Shown here: positions 1 to 9,104 of the stretch, piece after piece
Layout of the letters: each line of letters opens with the position of its first letter
Numbering within the stretch: position 1 is the first letter of the stretch
NCBI GenBank assembly: GCA_040877375.1
Contig: JBBDNW010000177.1
Coordinates: 9,016 to 73,015, forward strand
DNA: 64,000 nucleotides
Origin: QWPN01 sp040877375
GTDB lineage: Bacteria; Planctomycetota; Planctomycetia; Pirellulales; UBA1268
Direction of reading: 5' to 3'
Program-made: the position numbers and the translations under genes
The notes under the pieces: generated by a model
Database searches by the model: none
The model's input: the letters and a program-made list of their open reading frames with translations, nothing else
What the model was told of the DNA's origin: nothing

Positions 1-378
1 GCGAGCGCGGCCGCGGCCGCGACGGAATGGAGGAGATGACAGACGGGGTGCTGGGCGACGTTCATGGTGGGACTCCGCGTAAGCCAGGGGATTGCTCGCG
101 GCTTCCACTGCCTGGTCACGCGCCGACATGGCTATCGGCGCAACAAAAAAGCCGCCGCGATCCGCACCCCTCGTGGGTGACGAATCACGCCGGCTTACGT
201 CCCGACGAACCTCCCGGCGGGCCGGGCTGTTCTTCGTGAGGTGCGTCTGCCAGTCGAAGATTGGATCAGGGCCTACGGGCAATGCCGTCTTTCCCGATCC
301 GTGGGGATGCTAGGCGCGGGCCAGTGCCGAAGGCAAACGGGCGGCCTGCTCGGGCGAAATCCACCGCCGGCCAACTGT
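1..378. other. Leading segment with no recognised gene
   Basis: No open frame here shows a recognisable family, a convincing ribosome binding site or codon use like the neighbouring genes. It lies downstream of the minus-strand methyltransferase and may include the edge of a gene outside the window. Confidence 0.4.
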
Positions 379-1290
379 TCAAGCCGCGTGACGCAGCCTC
401 GGAGCCGCAGCCACTGGGGCAGCGACGGTAATTGAGTGATCACGGCCGAGGACGGCGTAGAGCGAATCACTCGTCGGCGAGCGGTCGAAGACATTCATCC
501 GCTTCACCTCGAGACCGGCAGCCGCGGCCATCGCCGCGAGCGTGCGGGGCGTGAAGTAGTTGACATGATCAGGCCAGCGGTAGCCGCACCATTTTGACCC
601 ACGGAGGTGGCGGCCGACGGAGTTGTAGTTGGGCACCTTGATCACGACCCGTCCGTCGTGGGTCAGCCGTTCGCGGCACCTGCGCAGCAGCGGCAAGGGT
701 TCGATCTCATGCTCGAGAATGCAGGACAACACGACGACGTGGACACTGCCCCGATCGAGTTGGCCAAGCCCTTCGATCCCGGTGCCGTGGATGCAACGGC
801 CACCCCGGCCGCGGAGCGCAAACTCCGCGATACCGGCCAGCTGCGTTGAAATCTCGATGCCGATAGGCTCCAGCCGCGCGGCCACGTCTTGTGGCACCCG
901 GCCGATGACCCGCATGGCAAGCGTGCCCTGTGCGCAGCCGACGTCGACGAGTCGGATCGATCCGTCGTCGTCGCTGCCGAACTCACGCACGAGCGACTGC
1001 ACGATCGAAGCGACCTTGTCACGCTTGAGGAATCGCTGCCGAAACGTCTTCAGGGCGCTGCTGAGCGCATAGAGCTTTGGTTCGGCGCGGCGGCGGCGGT
1101 GTGACTCCTCGGCATGGGTCACTTCCCAGGCAAACTCGTCACGAAACCGCTCTTGGGCCGGGGGATTGGCGAGATAGACGAAGCCCGTCTCCTCGCATCG
1201 ACGCAGCTGCCAGGGCGACGGTGCGTCACCGAGGGGCGTGGCGCGAGAGTCTCGTTCAAGGAGCGGACAGGGGCGTGACGGCGTGATCAT
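379..1290 (-). CDS. Class I SAM-dependent methyltransferase (UbiG/Methyltransf_23-like)
   Basis: Predicted soluble methyltransferase of 303 residues. The SAM-binding motif I LVDVGCAQG lies at residues 114-122, followed by the acidic strand IGIEIS (143-148). The motif LSCILEHEIEP (about 188-198) and the later segment HVNYFTPRT are typical of the Methyltransf_23 group, whose members methylate small molecules, sugars or lipids. Residues 27-45 (a Cys followed by GFVYLANPP) resemble the N-terminal lead-in seen in such enzymes. No neighbouring pathway gene identifies the substrate. The gene reads away from the HU gene, with a REP/BIME-like element and the HU terminator between them. The family is well supported; the substrate is unknown. 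Confidence 0.8.
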   Translation of the reverse strand: MITPSRPCPLLERDSRATPLGDAPSPWQLRRCEETGFVYLANPPAQERFRDEFAWEVTHAEESHRRRRAEPKLYALSSALKTFRQRFLKRDKVASIVQSLVREFGSDDDGSIRLVDVGCAQGTLAMRVIGRVPQDVAARLEPIGIEISTQLAGIAEFALRGRGGRCIHGTGIEGLGQLDRGSVHVVVLSCILEHEIEPLPLLRRCRERLTHDGRVVIKVPNYNSVGRHLRGSKWCGYRWPDHVNYFTPRTLAAMAAAAGLEVKRMNVFDRSPTSDSLYAVLGRDHSITVAAPVAAAPRLRHAA

Positions 1291-1420
1291 CGCGGAGACT
1301 CCAGAAGCACGGCGCGAGCGATACGGGGTCTATCGGCAAAGCCAGCCCCGTTTCCCCAGTTCGTACGACTGCGATGATCGGACGCTGCCGTCGCCCTTGT
1401 TGCCCAGCTTGCCTTCCCGC

Positions 1421-1532
1421 CAGGAAGCCCCAAGCGCGAGCGCGGGGAAGATGCCCGCCACCCCGAACCGTTTCGCGCTATCGACACGGTCGCCACCCGT
1501 ATTCCCATCGCTCGCGCTCCGGGCTTTTTGGG
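1421..1532. repeat. REP/BIME-like element, complete inverted pair (copy 1)
   Basis: The left arm GGAAGCCCCAAGCGCGAGCG starts at 1423. The right arm ends near 1530 and is, in reverse complement, AAGCCCGGAGCGCGAGCG. The arms are imperfect inverted repeats, and each arm is itself nearly palindromic (CCCC..GCGC..GCGC..GGGG). The roughly 50-base interior is related to those of the copies at 37711 and 42339. It is intergenic, next to the HU terminator. Confidence 0.75.
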
Positions 1533-1536
1533 AAGC

Positions 1537-1576
1537 AAAAAAAGAAACGGGCGGCATCACAATGGATGCCGCCCGT
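1537..1576 (-). terminator. Rho-independent terminator of the HU gene
   Basis: A perfect 12-bp stem pairs 1547-1558 (ACGGGCGGCATC) with 1565-1576 around a 6-base loop. On the minus strand it is followed by a T-rich tract (complement of 1537-1546). It lies about 30 bases past the HU stop codon, in the correct orientation. Confidence 0.85.
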
Positions 1577-1606
1577 CGATTGCTCGCGAACTGTCTATTT
1601 CCTGGC

Positions 1607-1936
1607 TTAGGGGGAAACCATGGCCTTGAGGTTCTTCAAGGCGCGAACGCGGACCTTGACGCTGGCCGGCTTGGCCGGACGGTCCTGCAGTTCGCCGGTG
1701 AACGGGTTTTTAACACCCTTCTGTGCTGGGCGGGCCGGAACCTTGCGACGCTCAATCTTCACGAGTCCGGGGATCGAGAACACGCCGATCCCTGAGCCCT
1801 TGAGGGCCTTTTGGATCTCGGTGGTCAGCGACTCCAGAACTGCCACGACGTCCTTCTTCGGAAGGTTTGTCGTCTCGGAGATGCTCCGCATGATCTCCGT
1901 CTTTGTCATCGGCTTGCTTCCCGACTTCTTCGCCAT
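1607..1936 (-). CDS. HU-family DNA-binding protein
   Basis: A 109-residue nucleoid-associated protein. The N-terminal helices (MTKTEIMRSISETTNLPKKD) and the beta-arm region (IPGLVKIERRKVPARPAQKG, then NPFTGE) follow the HU/IHF fold. The usual arm-tip residues RNP are replaced by the AQKGVKNP form, and the protein carries a slightly longer C-terminal tail (KVRVRALKNLKAMVSP). The start is fixed by a strong GGAGG at 1944-1948, seven bases before the ATG. The gene is a single transcription unit with its own candidate promoter (2026-2053) and a strong terminator. HU-type proteins bend and compact DNA as dimers. Confidence in the family is high; HU versus IHF-like specificity cannot be read from sequence. 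Confidence 0.92.
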   Translation of the reverse strand: MAKKSGSKPMTKTEIMRSISETTNLPKKDVVAVLESLTTEIQKALKGSGIGVFSIPGLVKIERRKVPARPAQKGVKNPFTGELQDRPAKPASVKVRVRALKNLKAMVSP

Positions 1937-2025
1937 CGCCAGTCCTCCAAAATGTCAGAGTTGAGTGCGGTAGGAGCCCCACCGCCGTCAGAAAATCTCG
2001 GCTCAAAAGGCCGAACGAGACGCCG

Positions 2026-2053
2026 ATTAGACTTTGCGGGTCTGAAAATGCAA
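2026..2053 (-). promoter_or_regulatory. Candidate sigma-70-type promoter for the HU gene
   Basis: On the minus strand TTGCAT (2048-2053) is followed after 16 bases by TCTAAT (2026-2031), a 5/6 match to the -10 consensus. The region is markedly A/T-richer than its surroundings. It would give a leader of about 80 bases before the HU start. Confidence 0.4.
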
Positions 2054-2252
2054 CCCAAAAAAAGCATCCGTCCCTGAAAAAAGGCCATTTTCCTGGCTTC
2101 GGGGCGTGTTTTTCTCCACGGTGCGGTCGTGAATAGCTCGATTGTTCGTGGAAAACCCCGCGATTCAAGGAGCGGATGGCACGCGGCACACCCGTTTGGG
2201 TGCAGGTGGTACGATCCCACGAGACGGTTGGTCGCCAGTCATCCGTGATTCC

Positions 2253-5200
2253 ATGTCAGTGCCCGTCCTTCAACGCCAACGCCGAACCCCCGCCTTGCCG
2301 AGCGGCGGATACACGTGGGCGGCTCCCGTGATGCTCGCTGTCGTGCTCCTGGCTTCGATGCTCTTGGCTTCGATGCTCTTGGCTTCGATGCTCTTGGCTT
2401 CGATGCTCAAGTTGCACGCGGCCGACGATGCCGGGGAGCGACTCTTCGACAACGCAGCCGATTCCGCGGCCGACGACGACAACGGCGTGTTTCTGCCGGC
2501 TGATCGCGTCAAGGAGCGGCAGCTCGACCGGGCCAGGCGTCTCGTCGACGGGGACGGATGGACCGACGCGGCCGCGTTGATCGACGAGTTGCTCGCGGAT
2601 GATCGCGATGCGTTCGTTCAGGGCGGCACGGTCGGGGCCACTCGACGCAGCATTCGCAGCGAGGCGACCCGGCTCTTGGAAGGTATGCCCCAGCAAGGCC
2701 GCGACGCGTATGCACTTCTCTGCCGAAGCCGCGCGGAGCGGGCGTTGGCGGAAGCCTTCGCTCGCGACGACTCCGCAGGCGTCGTCGCGGTGGCCCGCCG
2801 CTGGCTCAACACGCCGGCGGGTCGCAAGGCGGCGCTGGTGACGGCATTCGAGGCGCTCGAGGCGGGGGAGCCGCTCGAGGCGCTGGTGTGGATTGAGCGA
2901 CTCACGGGATTTGGCGACGCTCTCGCGCTCGAGCCGACGCTCGCGTTGATGCGGGCGGCGGCAGGCCGCCGAGCGGGTGACCCAGAGGCGGCCGACATGC
3001 TTCGGATTGCCCGACGACGTGCCGCCGGCCCCGTGCGGGTCGGTGGCCGGGACGTGTCGCTTTCCCAGGACGACGGCGGCGCCACCGACTGGCTCGGAGT
3101 ATTCGATGGATCGGGCGTCGCTGCCCACCGCACTGAAGGCGACTGGCTGCAGCCCCGCGGCAATGCTGCTCGTAACGCGATTGTCGAGGCGACCCGGCCC
3201 CTCCTGGTGCCGCGATACCGAGTGCCGCTGACGCGTCATCCGGAGGAGTCACGCCTGCTCGAGAAGCGTCGTCGGGGCATCGTCGTGGGCGGCGACTTCG
3301 CCATTCCCGCCGCGATCCCGCTAGCAATCGACGGCACCATCGTCACGCACACCCAGTTTGGCATCCTCGCGATCGACTTCGAGACGGGCAATCGGCTCTG
3401 GCTCCGCTCCTCGTTTGCCCCATCCGCCGCAGCGTCGGTCGGCGAAAGCGGACTGGAATCAGGATTGGCCCGCGTGTTCGACGATGCGACGAGCGGCTGC
3501 CTGTCGAGCGACGGCCGGCATATCTTCGCCGTTGAGAGCCACCCTGATGCCCTGACGCCGCCGGCGGCGGGAGTGCTCGAGGCCAGACTCGGTCGCGGCG
3601 ACGGGGGTGGGTGGCGTGGCGGCAACACCCTCACGGCGTACGACGTCGCCGCGAGAGGAAACATCCGCTGGCGGCTGCCGGCGGCTGATGCGGGAGCAGC
3701 CCTGTCGATGTGGTACATGGCCGCGCCGCTCGTAGTGGGCGATGACCTGTTCGTGCTCGTCGAGGAGAGCGGTCAACTGCGGCTCGACGTGCTCGATGCA
3801 GCGTTGGGAACGGTGCGCTGGTCCCAGCCACTTGCCGATCTCGATGAGCGGCAGTCGGCAGCCGCCCCCGAGTCGTTCGGACGCCGCCTGGCCGGTTTGA
3901 CCCCGGCGTTTGCCGCCGGCGTGCTCGTGTGTCCGCTGGGCGGTGGTGTCGTCGTCGCGGTCGACGTGGCGACCCGCACGCTGCTCTGGGCCCATCACTA
4001 TCCAGTTTCCACTGCCGTCGCTGAGATGCCGGCCGGCATGGGCCGTCTGGGGGCGGTCGCGGAGGGCAAGGAAGAGGAGGCGGCTTTCCGGCGGCACGAT
4101 TCTCTGCCGGTGATCGCGGGCGGCCGCGTGCTGCTGGCGGCGTATGACTCGGAGGAGCTGATTTGTCTTGGACTCCGCGACGGCGCGTCGGTATGGCGGG
4201 AGCCGGTTCGAGGTCGCTGGCATCTGGCCGGCGTCGTCGATGGCAGGGTCGTGATCGTCGGTCGCGACGGCGTCGAGGCGCGGGCGGCCGACTCCGGACT
4301 GCGGCTCTGGGAGCGGCCGCACCCGGCCGGCATCAAACCCAGCGGGCGCGGCATCCTCACCGCCACGAGCTATTTCCTGCCACTCGACTCGGCGGAAGTC
4401 GTGGAAGTCGCCGTCGCCGACGGCTCAGTAGTCTCGAGGCATGCCGCCCGCGGGGCCGTCGCCCCCGGCAACCTCGTCGCCCACCGGGGTGAGATCATCT
4501 CCCGCGGGGTGGACGCGATCGACGTCTATCACCAGGCGAATCCGCTCGAGTCGAGGATCGAAACGGCGCTCCGCGACCGACCCGATGATGCGTGGGCATC
4601 TTATTGGAAGGGGCAGCTGCAACTCGACGGCGGCGACGTGGCTGCGGGGCTCGCGCGGTTGCGGCAGTCGGCCGGCACCGCGGCCATTCGCGTGCCACCC
4701 GGGGCCATCGCCGATGCGATTGTCTATGGCATGCGTCGCGACTTCCCGGAGGCGGCCCGCCGTTGGGCGGAGTGGCCGGAGCCCATCGCAGCGGCGAGTG
4801 AAGTGGTTCGCGTGGTAGTCGACGGCTTTCTGGCTCGCGGTGACTTGAGAGCCGCCTGGCAGGCCTGCCAGGGGGTGCTGCGAACCGACGACGGGCCGCA
4901 GCCTTTGGAACTCCTCACTGATCAATCTGATCCGCAACTCGAAGTGCATCCCGATCGGTGGGTTCGAGGTCGGCTCGCCGAACTGGCGGCCCGCGCCCCC
5001 GAGCCGCTTCGGGAAGAGATCGCCGCCGACTTGCGGCAGCTGGTGGCGGAAGCCGCCGCCGAGCCCGCGGGCTCGAGGCAGCTCCGCAGGCTGCAGACCA
5101 TCGTCGATCGGCTGGGCGGCCATGCGGTCGCGGGCGTTGCCCGGGAGGCGTTGCTCGCCGCGATCGATCGTCGGGCCGTCGCTGAGGGCGACCTCCCACG

Positions 5201-6896
5201 CAGCCTGGAGTTGCGGCGGGAGTTCGTGCGGTTCAACTCCGACCGCCCCCGGCCCAACAGCCTGCCGCCCGACAGCCCGGATGCGCCGGCATGGCCGCTG
5301 GGCCTGGTCGCGGTGCGCAATCCGCGGGGTGAACGGACGCACGCAACGGACGGTATCGGCAGCCAGATCGTGTCGTTGCCACTGGTCGGCTCGAGTGCAC
5401 CGGTCATCGACGGCATCGCCGTCAGATACGACATGCAGCAGCGGCGGCTGCTGGTCTCCGATGGTTTTGGTCGCCGTCTCACCGAACCACTGCCGATCGA
5501 CGGCGCGAGATTGACCGCCGGCGTGCCTTGGCTCGGCCAGTCAGTCTTCATCGAGCCGTCGGTCGTAGGCCGGCTGTTGTTTGTGCGGAGCGACCGGGCC
5601 CTCGTGGCCTTCGACATCGGCGCGGCCGCCGGCGAGGGCCGCATGATCTGGCGGCATTCCCTGCGACAGGAACGGGGCCGGAATCTGGCGATCGTGCGTC
5701 CTGCGGTCGGTGCAAGCGGACGGGTGGCCCGCGACGGCGGCGTGCCCCTGGGCCGGAGGATCACCGAACCCGACGACCTTGCCGGACCCGTGTCGGTGCA
5801 GGGAGCGGCTGCTCGTGCCTGCGGCGTGCTCGTGCCCGATGGCCACATGGTGACGCTGCTCGATCCGGTGTCGGGGCACGTGCTCTGGGAGCGCCGGGGT
5901 CTGCCCGGCGTGTCGGACTGGATCTGCGACGACGAGTTCGCATGCGGTTGCACCGTGAATGGTCGCGGCTCGGTGGTGCTTTCCATGAACGACGGCCGGC
6001 TGGCCCATTCAGTCGATCTCCCCCATCGCCGCCAGCGGCTCGGCTCGCACGGTCGACGCATCGTGGCGATCACGCCGCTCGACGAGGGACCCATCGCCGA
6101 GCGGGTCAGGCTCGACCTCATCGACACCATCGACCGCGAGGCACGGCCGATCGGAGAGTTCGTCGGCACGGCCCGAGCCGCGCCGGTTGGTGGCGACCAT
6201 CTCGCCGTGGTCGAACCGGGAGGTGAGTTCACGGTGTTCGACCTTGCCGCCGGCGGCGTTGCCATTCGCTGCCGGTTGCCGGGCATGATGAGCCATCCTC
6301 AAACGCTGGTCGTGACGCCCTGGAACGATCGGTATCTCGTGATCGTCGGCGGCGGCAACAGTCCCCCGGGCCTGCCCGATGACGAGGCTGCCGGCGAGAC
6401 GGTTTTTCCCCTCCAAGAACTGCTCATGTCCGGCGGCCCGACGGCGGCCACGGCGTGCTCCGTGTGGGCGGTGGGACGGACCGACGGTCGGCTCCTCTGG
6501 CCGGTGCCGGCGACGATCGCGCGGCACAGCCTGCCCGTCGCGCAGCCGGCCGCACTGCCGGTGCTGCTGTTCTGCCGACAGATGGCCGCGGCCGGCACTG
6601 GAAAGCAGCACGTCAGCCTCTTGTGTCTCGACAAGCGGACGGGCCATGCCATCCTCGACGAGACTCGGCTCGATGTGCAGCAACACATGTTTGTCGGCTG
6701 TGAACTGGTCGGCAGCCCCGAGGACCACACCATCACGATCCGGGGCGTTAACCAGACGACCCGACCGGTCGTCCTCGAGTTTACTGGCGAGCCGGTAGCG
6801 CCGATGCCGCCGTTTCAGGCGCAGGCCTGGCCGCCGTCGTCGCGTCGCGGCATGGAGGGCCTGGAGCAGTCGCAACTGGCCGATCCAGATCGATGA
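2253..6896 (+). CDS. Large secreted PQQ-like beta-propeller protein
   Basis: About 1547 residues from the chosen ATG; the frame stays open further upstream to 2142, but 2253 puts a signal sequence at the start. After a short basic segment comes an unusual hydrophobic stretch of repeated LLASM units, then Ala/Asp-rich mature protein. At least two regions look like PQQ-like (pyrrolo-quinoline-quinone repeat) beta-propeller blades, for example GILAIDFETGNRLW and GHVLWERRG, separated by an alpha-helical, TPR-like middle section (roughly residues 760-1050). Such proteins in planctomycetes are exported scaffold or dehydrogenase-like proteins; no catalytic residue can be assigned here. The next gene begins 26 bases downstream in the same direction. 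Function is unknown beyond the fold. Confidence 0.75.
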   Translation: MSVPVLQRQRRTPALPSGGYTWAAPVMLAVVLLASMLLASMLLASMLLASMLKLHAADDAGERLFDNAADSAADDDNGVFLPADRVKERQLDRARRLVDGDGWTDAAALIDELLADDRDAFVQGGTVGATRRSIRSEATRLLEGMPQQGRDAYALLCRSRAERALAEAFARDDSAGVVAVARRWLNTPAGRKAALVTAFEALEAGEPLEALVWIERLTGFGDALALEPTLALMRAAAGRRAGDPEAADMLRIARRRAAGPVRVGGRDVSLSQDDGGATDWLGVFDGSGVAAHRTEGDWLQPRGNAARNAIVEATRPLLVPRYRVPLTRHPEESRLLEKRRRGIVVGGDFAIPAAIPLAIDGTIVTHTQFGILAIDFETGNRLWLRSSFAPSAAASVGESGLESGLARVFDDATSGCLSSDGRHIFAVESHPDALTPPAAGVLEARLGRGDGGGWRGGNTLTAYDVAARGNIRWRLPAADAGAALSMWYMAAPLVVGDDLFVLVEESGQLRLDVLDAALGTVRWSQPLADLDERQSAAAPESFGRRLAGLTPAFAAGVLVCPLGGGVVVAVDVATRTLLWAHHYPVSTAVAEMPAGMGRLGAVAEGKEEEAAFRRHDSLPVIAGGRVLLAAYDSEELICLGLRDGASVWREPVRGRWHLAGVVDGRVVIVGRDGVEARAADSGLRLWERPHPAGIKPSGRGILTATSYFLPLDSAEVVEVAVADGSVVSRHAARGAVAPGNLVAHRGEIISRGVDAIDVYHQANPLESRIETALRDRPDDAWASYWKGQLQLDGGDVAAGLARLRQSAGTAAIRVPPGAIADAIVYGMRRDFPEAARRWAEWPEPIAAASEVVRVVVDGFLARGDLRAAWQACQGVLRTDDGPQPLELLTDQSDPQLEVHPDRWVRGRLAELAARAPEPLREEIAADLRQLVAEAAAEPAGSRQLRRLQTIVDRLGGHAVAGVAREALLAAIDRRAVAEGDLPRSLELRREFVRFNSDRPRPNSLPPDSPDAPAWPLGLVAVRNPRGERTHATDGIGSQIVSLPLVGSSAPVIDGIAVRYDMQQRRLLVSDGFGRRLTEPLPIDGARLTAGVPWLGQSVFIEPSVVGRLLFVRSDRALVAFDIGAAAGEGRMIWRHSLRQERGRNLAIVRPAVGASGRVARDGGVPLGRRITEPDDLAGPVSVQGAAARACGVLVPDGHMVTLLDPVSGHVLWERRGLPGVSDWICDDEFACGCTVNGRGSVVLSMNDGRLAHSVDLPHRRQRLGSHGRRIVAITPLDEGPIAERVRLDLIDTIDREARPIGEFVGTARAAPVGGDHLAVVEPGGEFTVFDLAAGGVAIRCRLPGMMSHPQTLVVTPWNDRYLVIVGGGNSPPGLPDDEAAGETVFPLQELLMSGGPTAATACSVWAVGRTDGRLLWPVPATIARHSLPVAQPAALPVLLFCRQMAAAGTGKQHVSLLCLDKRTGHAILDETRLDVQQHMFVGCELVGSPEDHTITIRGVNQTTRPVVLEFTGEPVAPMPPFQAQAWPPSSRRGMEGLEQSQLADPDR
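2352..2411 (+). repeat. Four tandem 15-bp units inside a signal sequence
   Basis: The unit GCTTCGATGCTCTTG is present three times identically (2352, 2367, 2382) and a fourth time with two changes at the end (2397-2411). It encodes LASML repeats that extend the hydrophobic core of the export signal of the propeller protein. Confidence 0.95.
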
Positions 6897-6922
6897 ATCG
6901 GTTTCCGGCATAGAATGCCCGG

Positions 6923-8008
6923 ATGACCAAACACGACGCCGCGACTCCGAATGGCCGTCCTCATCGCTCCATCGGAGTGAGTGCGTGGGTCGTCGGATGT
7001 GCGTGCGCGGCGGTCGTCGTTTCGGGTGGCCGCTGTGCCGCCGAGGAGCCCGCGCGGCACCGCGTCGATGAGATCGTGGCGCAGGGGCTCGACTGGCTCG
7101 AGGCGAAGCAGTCGCGCCGCGGCAGTTGGGCCGCCAACGAGGGCCGCTATCCGACGGCGATGACGGCCTTGGCCGGCACAGCGCTGTTGATGGAGGGCTC
7201 GACGACGTCGCAGGGCCCCCACGCCGAGGCGATCCGCCTGGCCGTCGACTATCTCGCCAGCCGTTCGCGGCCCAACGGGCTGATCGGCGATCCCAAGACG
7301 GACGACCGCTACACCTATGGTCACGGCTTCTCGATGCTCTTCCTGTCGCAGGTGCTCGGCGAGGAGGAGGATGAGCGGCGGCGCGATGAACTCGTGCAGG
7401 TGCTCACGAAGGCGGTGGTCTTCTCCGGCCGGGCCCAGACCAAGGATGGCGGCTGGGGCTATGTCAGTGCGAAGGACGGCCACGACTTCGACGAGGGCTC
7501 GACCACGATCACGCAGGTGCAGGGGTTGCGCGGGTGCCGCAACGCTGGCATTCCCGTGCCCCGCGAGATCATCGACAAGGCGATCAGCTACATCCACGCC
7601 TGCACCCTGCCCGACGGCGGCGTGCAATACAGTTCCAAGGGGGGCGGCGGCCGGCCCGCGATCTCGGCGGCCGCGATCGCCTCGCTCTTCAACGCCGGCG
7701 AAGAGGACGACACCCACGTGCCCCGCATGCTCGACTACGCGAAGCGACACCTCGGCAACATCGCCAACAACAGCTTCGGCCATTGGCACTATGCCCACTT
7801 CTACTACGCGCAGGTGATGTATCGAGAGGGGGACCCCACGTGGGAGTCGTACCGCGGGCAGGTGGAAAAGCGGCTGGTCTCCGAGGCACAGAAAGACCGC
7901 GACGGCGTGTTCTGGCCGCAGGGGTACATTGGCAACGTCTATACCACCGCCACTAATCTCGTGATCCTGCAACTCGACAAGGGTTCGCTCCCGATCTATC
8001 AGCGGTGA
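6923..8008 (+). CDS. Secreted prenyltransferase/squalene-oxidase-repeat protein
   Basis: A 361-residue protein with an N-terminal hydrophobic export signal (about residues 17-40, ending near RCAAEE). The mature part carries repeated helical hairpins with the motifs GLDWLEAKQSRRGSW, TKDGGWGYVS and LPDGGVQYSS, typical of the terpenoid-cyclase/prenyltransferase alpha/alpha-barrel repeat. The DxDD motif of squalene-hopene cyclases is not seen, so it is unlikely to be a true cyclase. Planctomycetes carry many such exported proteins of unknown role. It sits between the propeller protein and the moxR gene in the same direction, 55 bases before moxR. Confidence 0.8.
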   Translation: MTKHDAATPNGRPHRSIGVSAWVVGCACAAVVVSGGRCAAEEPARHRVDEIVAQGLDWLEAKQSRRGSWAANEGRYPTAMTALAGTALLMEGSTTSQGPHAEAIRLAVDYLASRSRPNGLIGDPKTDDRYTYGHGFSMLFLSQVLGEEEDERRRDELVQVLTKAVVFSGRAQTKDGGWGYVSAKDGHDFDEGSTTITQVQGLRGCRNAGIPVPREIIDKAISYIHACTLPDGGVQYSSKGGGGRPAISAAAIASLFNAGEEDDTHVPRMLDYAKRHLGNIANNSFGHWHYAHFYYAQVMYREGDPTWESYRGQVEKRLVSEAQKDRDGVFWPQGYIGNVYTTATNLVILQLDKGSLPIYQR

Positions 8009-8063
8009 CCCGCCCCCCGCCAGCCGCCGCCGAGCCCGAACCACTCCCGGAGAATCGTCCCGC

Positions 8064-9104
8064 ATGAGTCATCCCGTTGTTTCCGCCGTCGATCGGCTGC
8101 ACGAGGCGCACGCCCGCATCCTCGAACAGTTGTCGAGGGTCATCGTCGGGCAGCGGGAGGTGATCGACGAACTTCTCATCAGCCTGTTCAGCCGCGGACA
8201 TTGCCTGCTCGAGGGCGTGCCCGGGCTCGCCAAGACGCTGCTCGTCAGCACGCTTGCCCGGAGTCTCGACCTCTCCTTCAGCCGCATTCAGTTTACGCCC
8301 GATCTCATGCCGGCCGACATCATCGGCACCGACGTGCTGGAGGAGGATCGTGTCACCGGCATGCGACAGCCGCGGTTTCTCGAGGGGCCGCTGTTTGCCA
8401 ACGTGGTGCTCGCCGACGAGATCAACCGCACGCCCCCGAAGACGCAGGCCGCGCTGTTGGAGGCGATGCAGGAGCGGCAGGTGAGCGTGGGACGCGTGCA
8501 GCACGCGCTTGTCGACCCGTTCTTCGTGCTCGCCACCCAGAATCCGATCGAGCAGGAAGGGACCTACCCGCTTCCCGAGGCGCAGCAAGACCGGTTCATG
8601 TTCAAGGTGTTCGTCCGCTATCCGTCGTTCGCCGACGAGTTTGAGATCGCCCGCCGCACCACCGGGCTGCCGACCGAGGAGCCGCAGCCCGTGCTGTCGG
8701 CCGCCGACATCATCGCGCTGCAGCGGAGCGTCCGCGAGGTGCCGGTGAGCGACCATCTCGTCCGCTACGCGCTGGCGATCGTGCGGCAGACGCGCACCGG
8801 CGAGAAGGGAGTGCCCGACTTCGTATCGGACCAGCTCGTGTGGGGCGCGGGGCCGCGGGCCGTGCAGTTCCTCGTCGTGGGCGCGAAGGCCCGAGCTCTG
8901 CTGCAGGGCCGTGCCCACGTCGCCGCCGAAGACATTCAAGCGCTCGCGGCACCGGTGCTCCGGCACCGCATCGTGGTCGGCTTCGCGGCCGAGAGCGAGG
9001 GCGTGACGTCCGACGCGATCATCGGGCGGATCATCGAGTGCACCCCTGCCAGAGAGGACGAGCTGTCGCGTGACCCGCGTTTCCAGACGATATTTGCGTC
9101 CTGA
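8064..9104 (+). CDS. MoxR-family AAA+ ATPase
   Basis: A 346-residue cytoplasmic ATPase. Walker A is GVPGLAKT (residues 51-58), Walker B is NVVLADEIN (113-121), and the sensor-1 segment ATQNPIEQEGTYPLPEAQ is diagnostic for MoxR. MoxR ATPases work with vWA-domain proteins as chaperone-like remodelling systems for envelope or metal-enzyme maturation. The gene opens the MoxR-DUF58-vWA module: its 3' end overlaps the DUF58 gene by 35 bases, which suggests translational coupling. A GGAGA at 8049-8053 supports the start. Confidence 0.95.
   Translation: MSHPVVSAVDRLHEAHARILEQLSRVIVGQREVIDELLISLFSRGHCLLEGVPGLAKTLLVSTLARSLDLSFSRIQFTPDLMPADIIGTDVLEEDRVTGMRQPRFLEGPLFANVVLADEINRTPPKTQAALLEAMQERQVSVGRVQHALVDPFFVLATQNPIEQEGTYPLPEAQQDRFMFKVFVRYPSFADEFEIARRTTGLPTEEPQPVLSAADIIALQRSVREVPVSDHLVRYALAIVRQTRTGEKGVPDFVSDQLVWGAGPRAVQFLVVGAKARALLQGRAHVAAEDIQALAAPVLRHRIVVGFAAESEGVTSDAIIGRIIECTPAREDELSRDPRFQTIFAS

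Noticed and set aside
1374..1610. Short frames through the REP/BIME element encoding RQEAPSASAG-like peptides
   Set aside because: The frame is a by-product of the repeat, which reads open in several frames at every copy; there is no start context.
2352..2411. Tandem units considered as a CRISPR array
   Set aside because: The units are 15 bp, without spacers, and in frame inside a gene. The same was concluded for the 9-bp units at 51681-51742.
4922..6286. Long minus-strand open frame opposite the propeller gene
   Set aside because: It mirrors codon third positions of the plus-strand gene, is rich in Ser/Arg/Thr with no domain, and is typical of antisense shadows in GC-rich DNA. The same applies to 7953-9356, 14339-15706, 57279-58865 and 59503-61044 on the minus strand.
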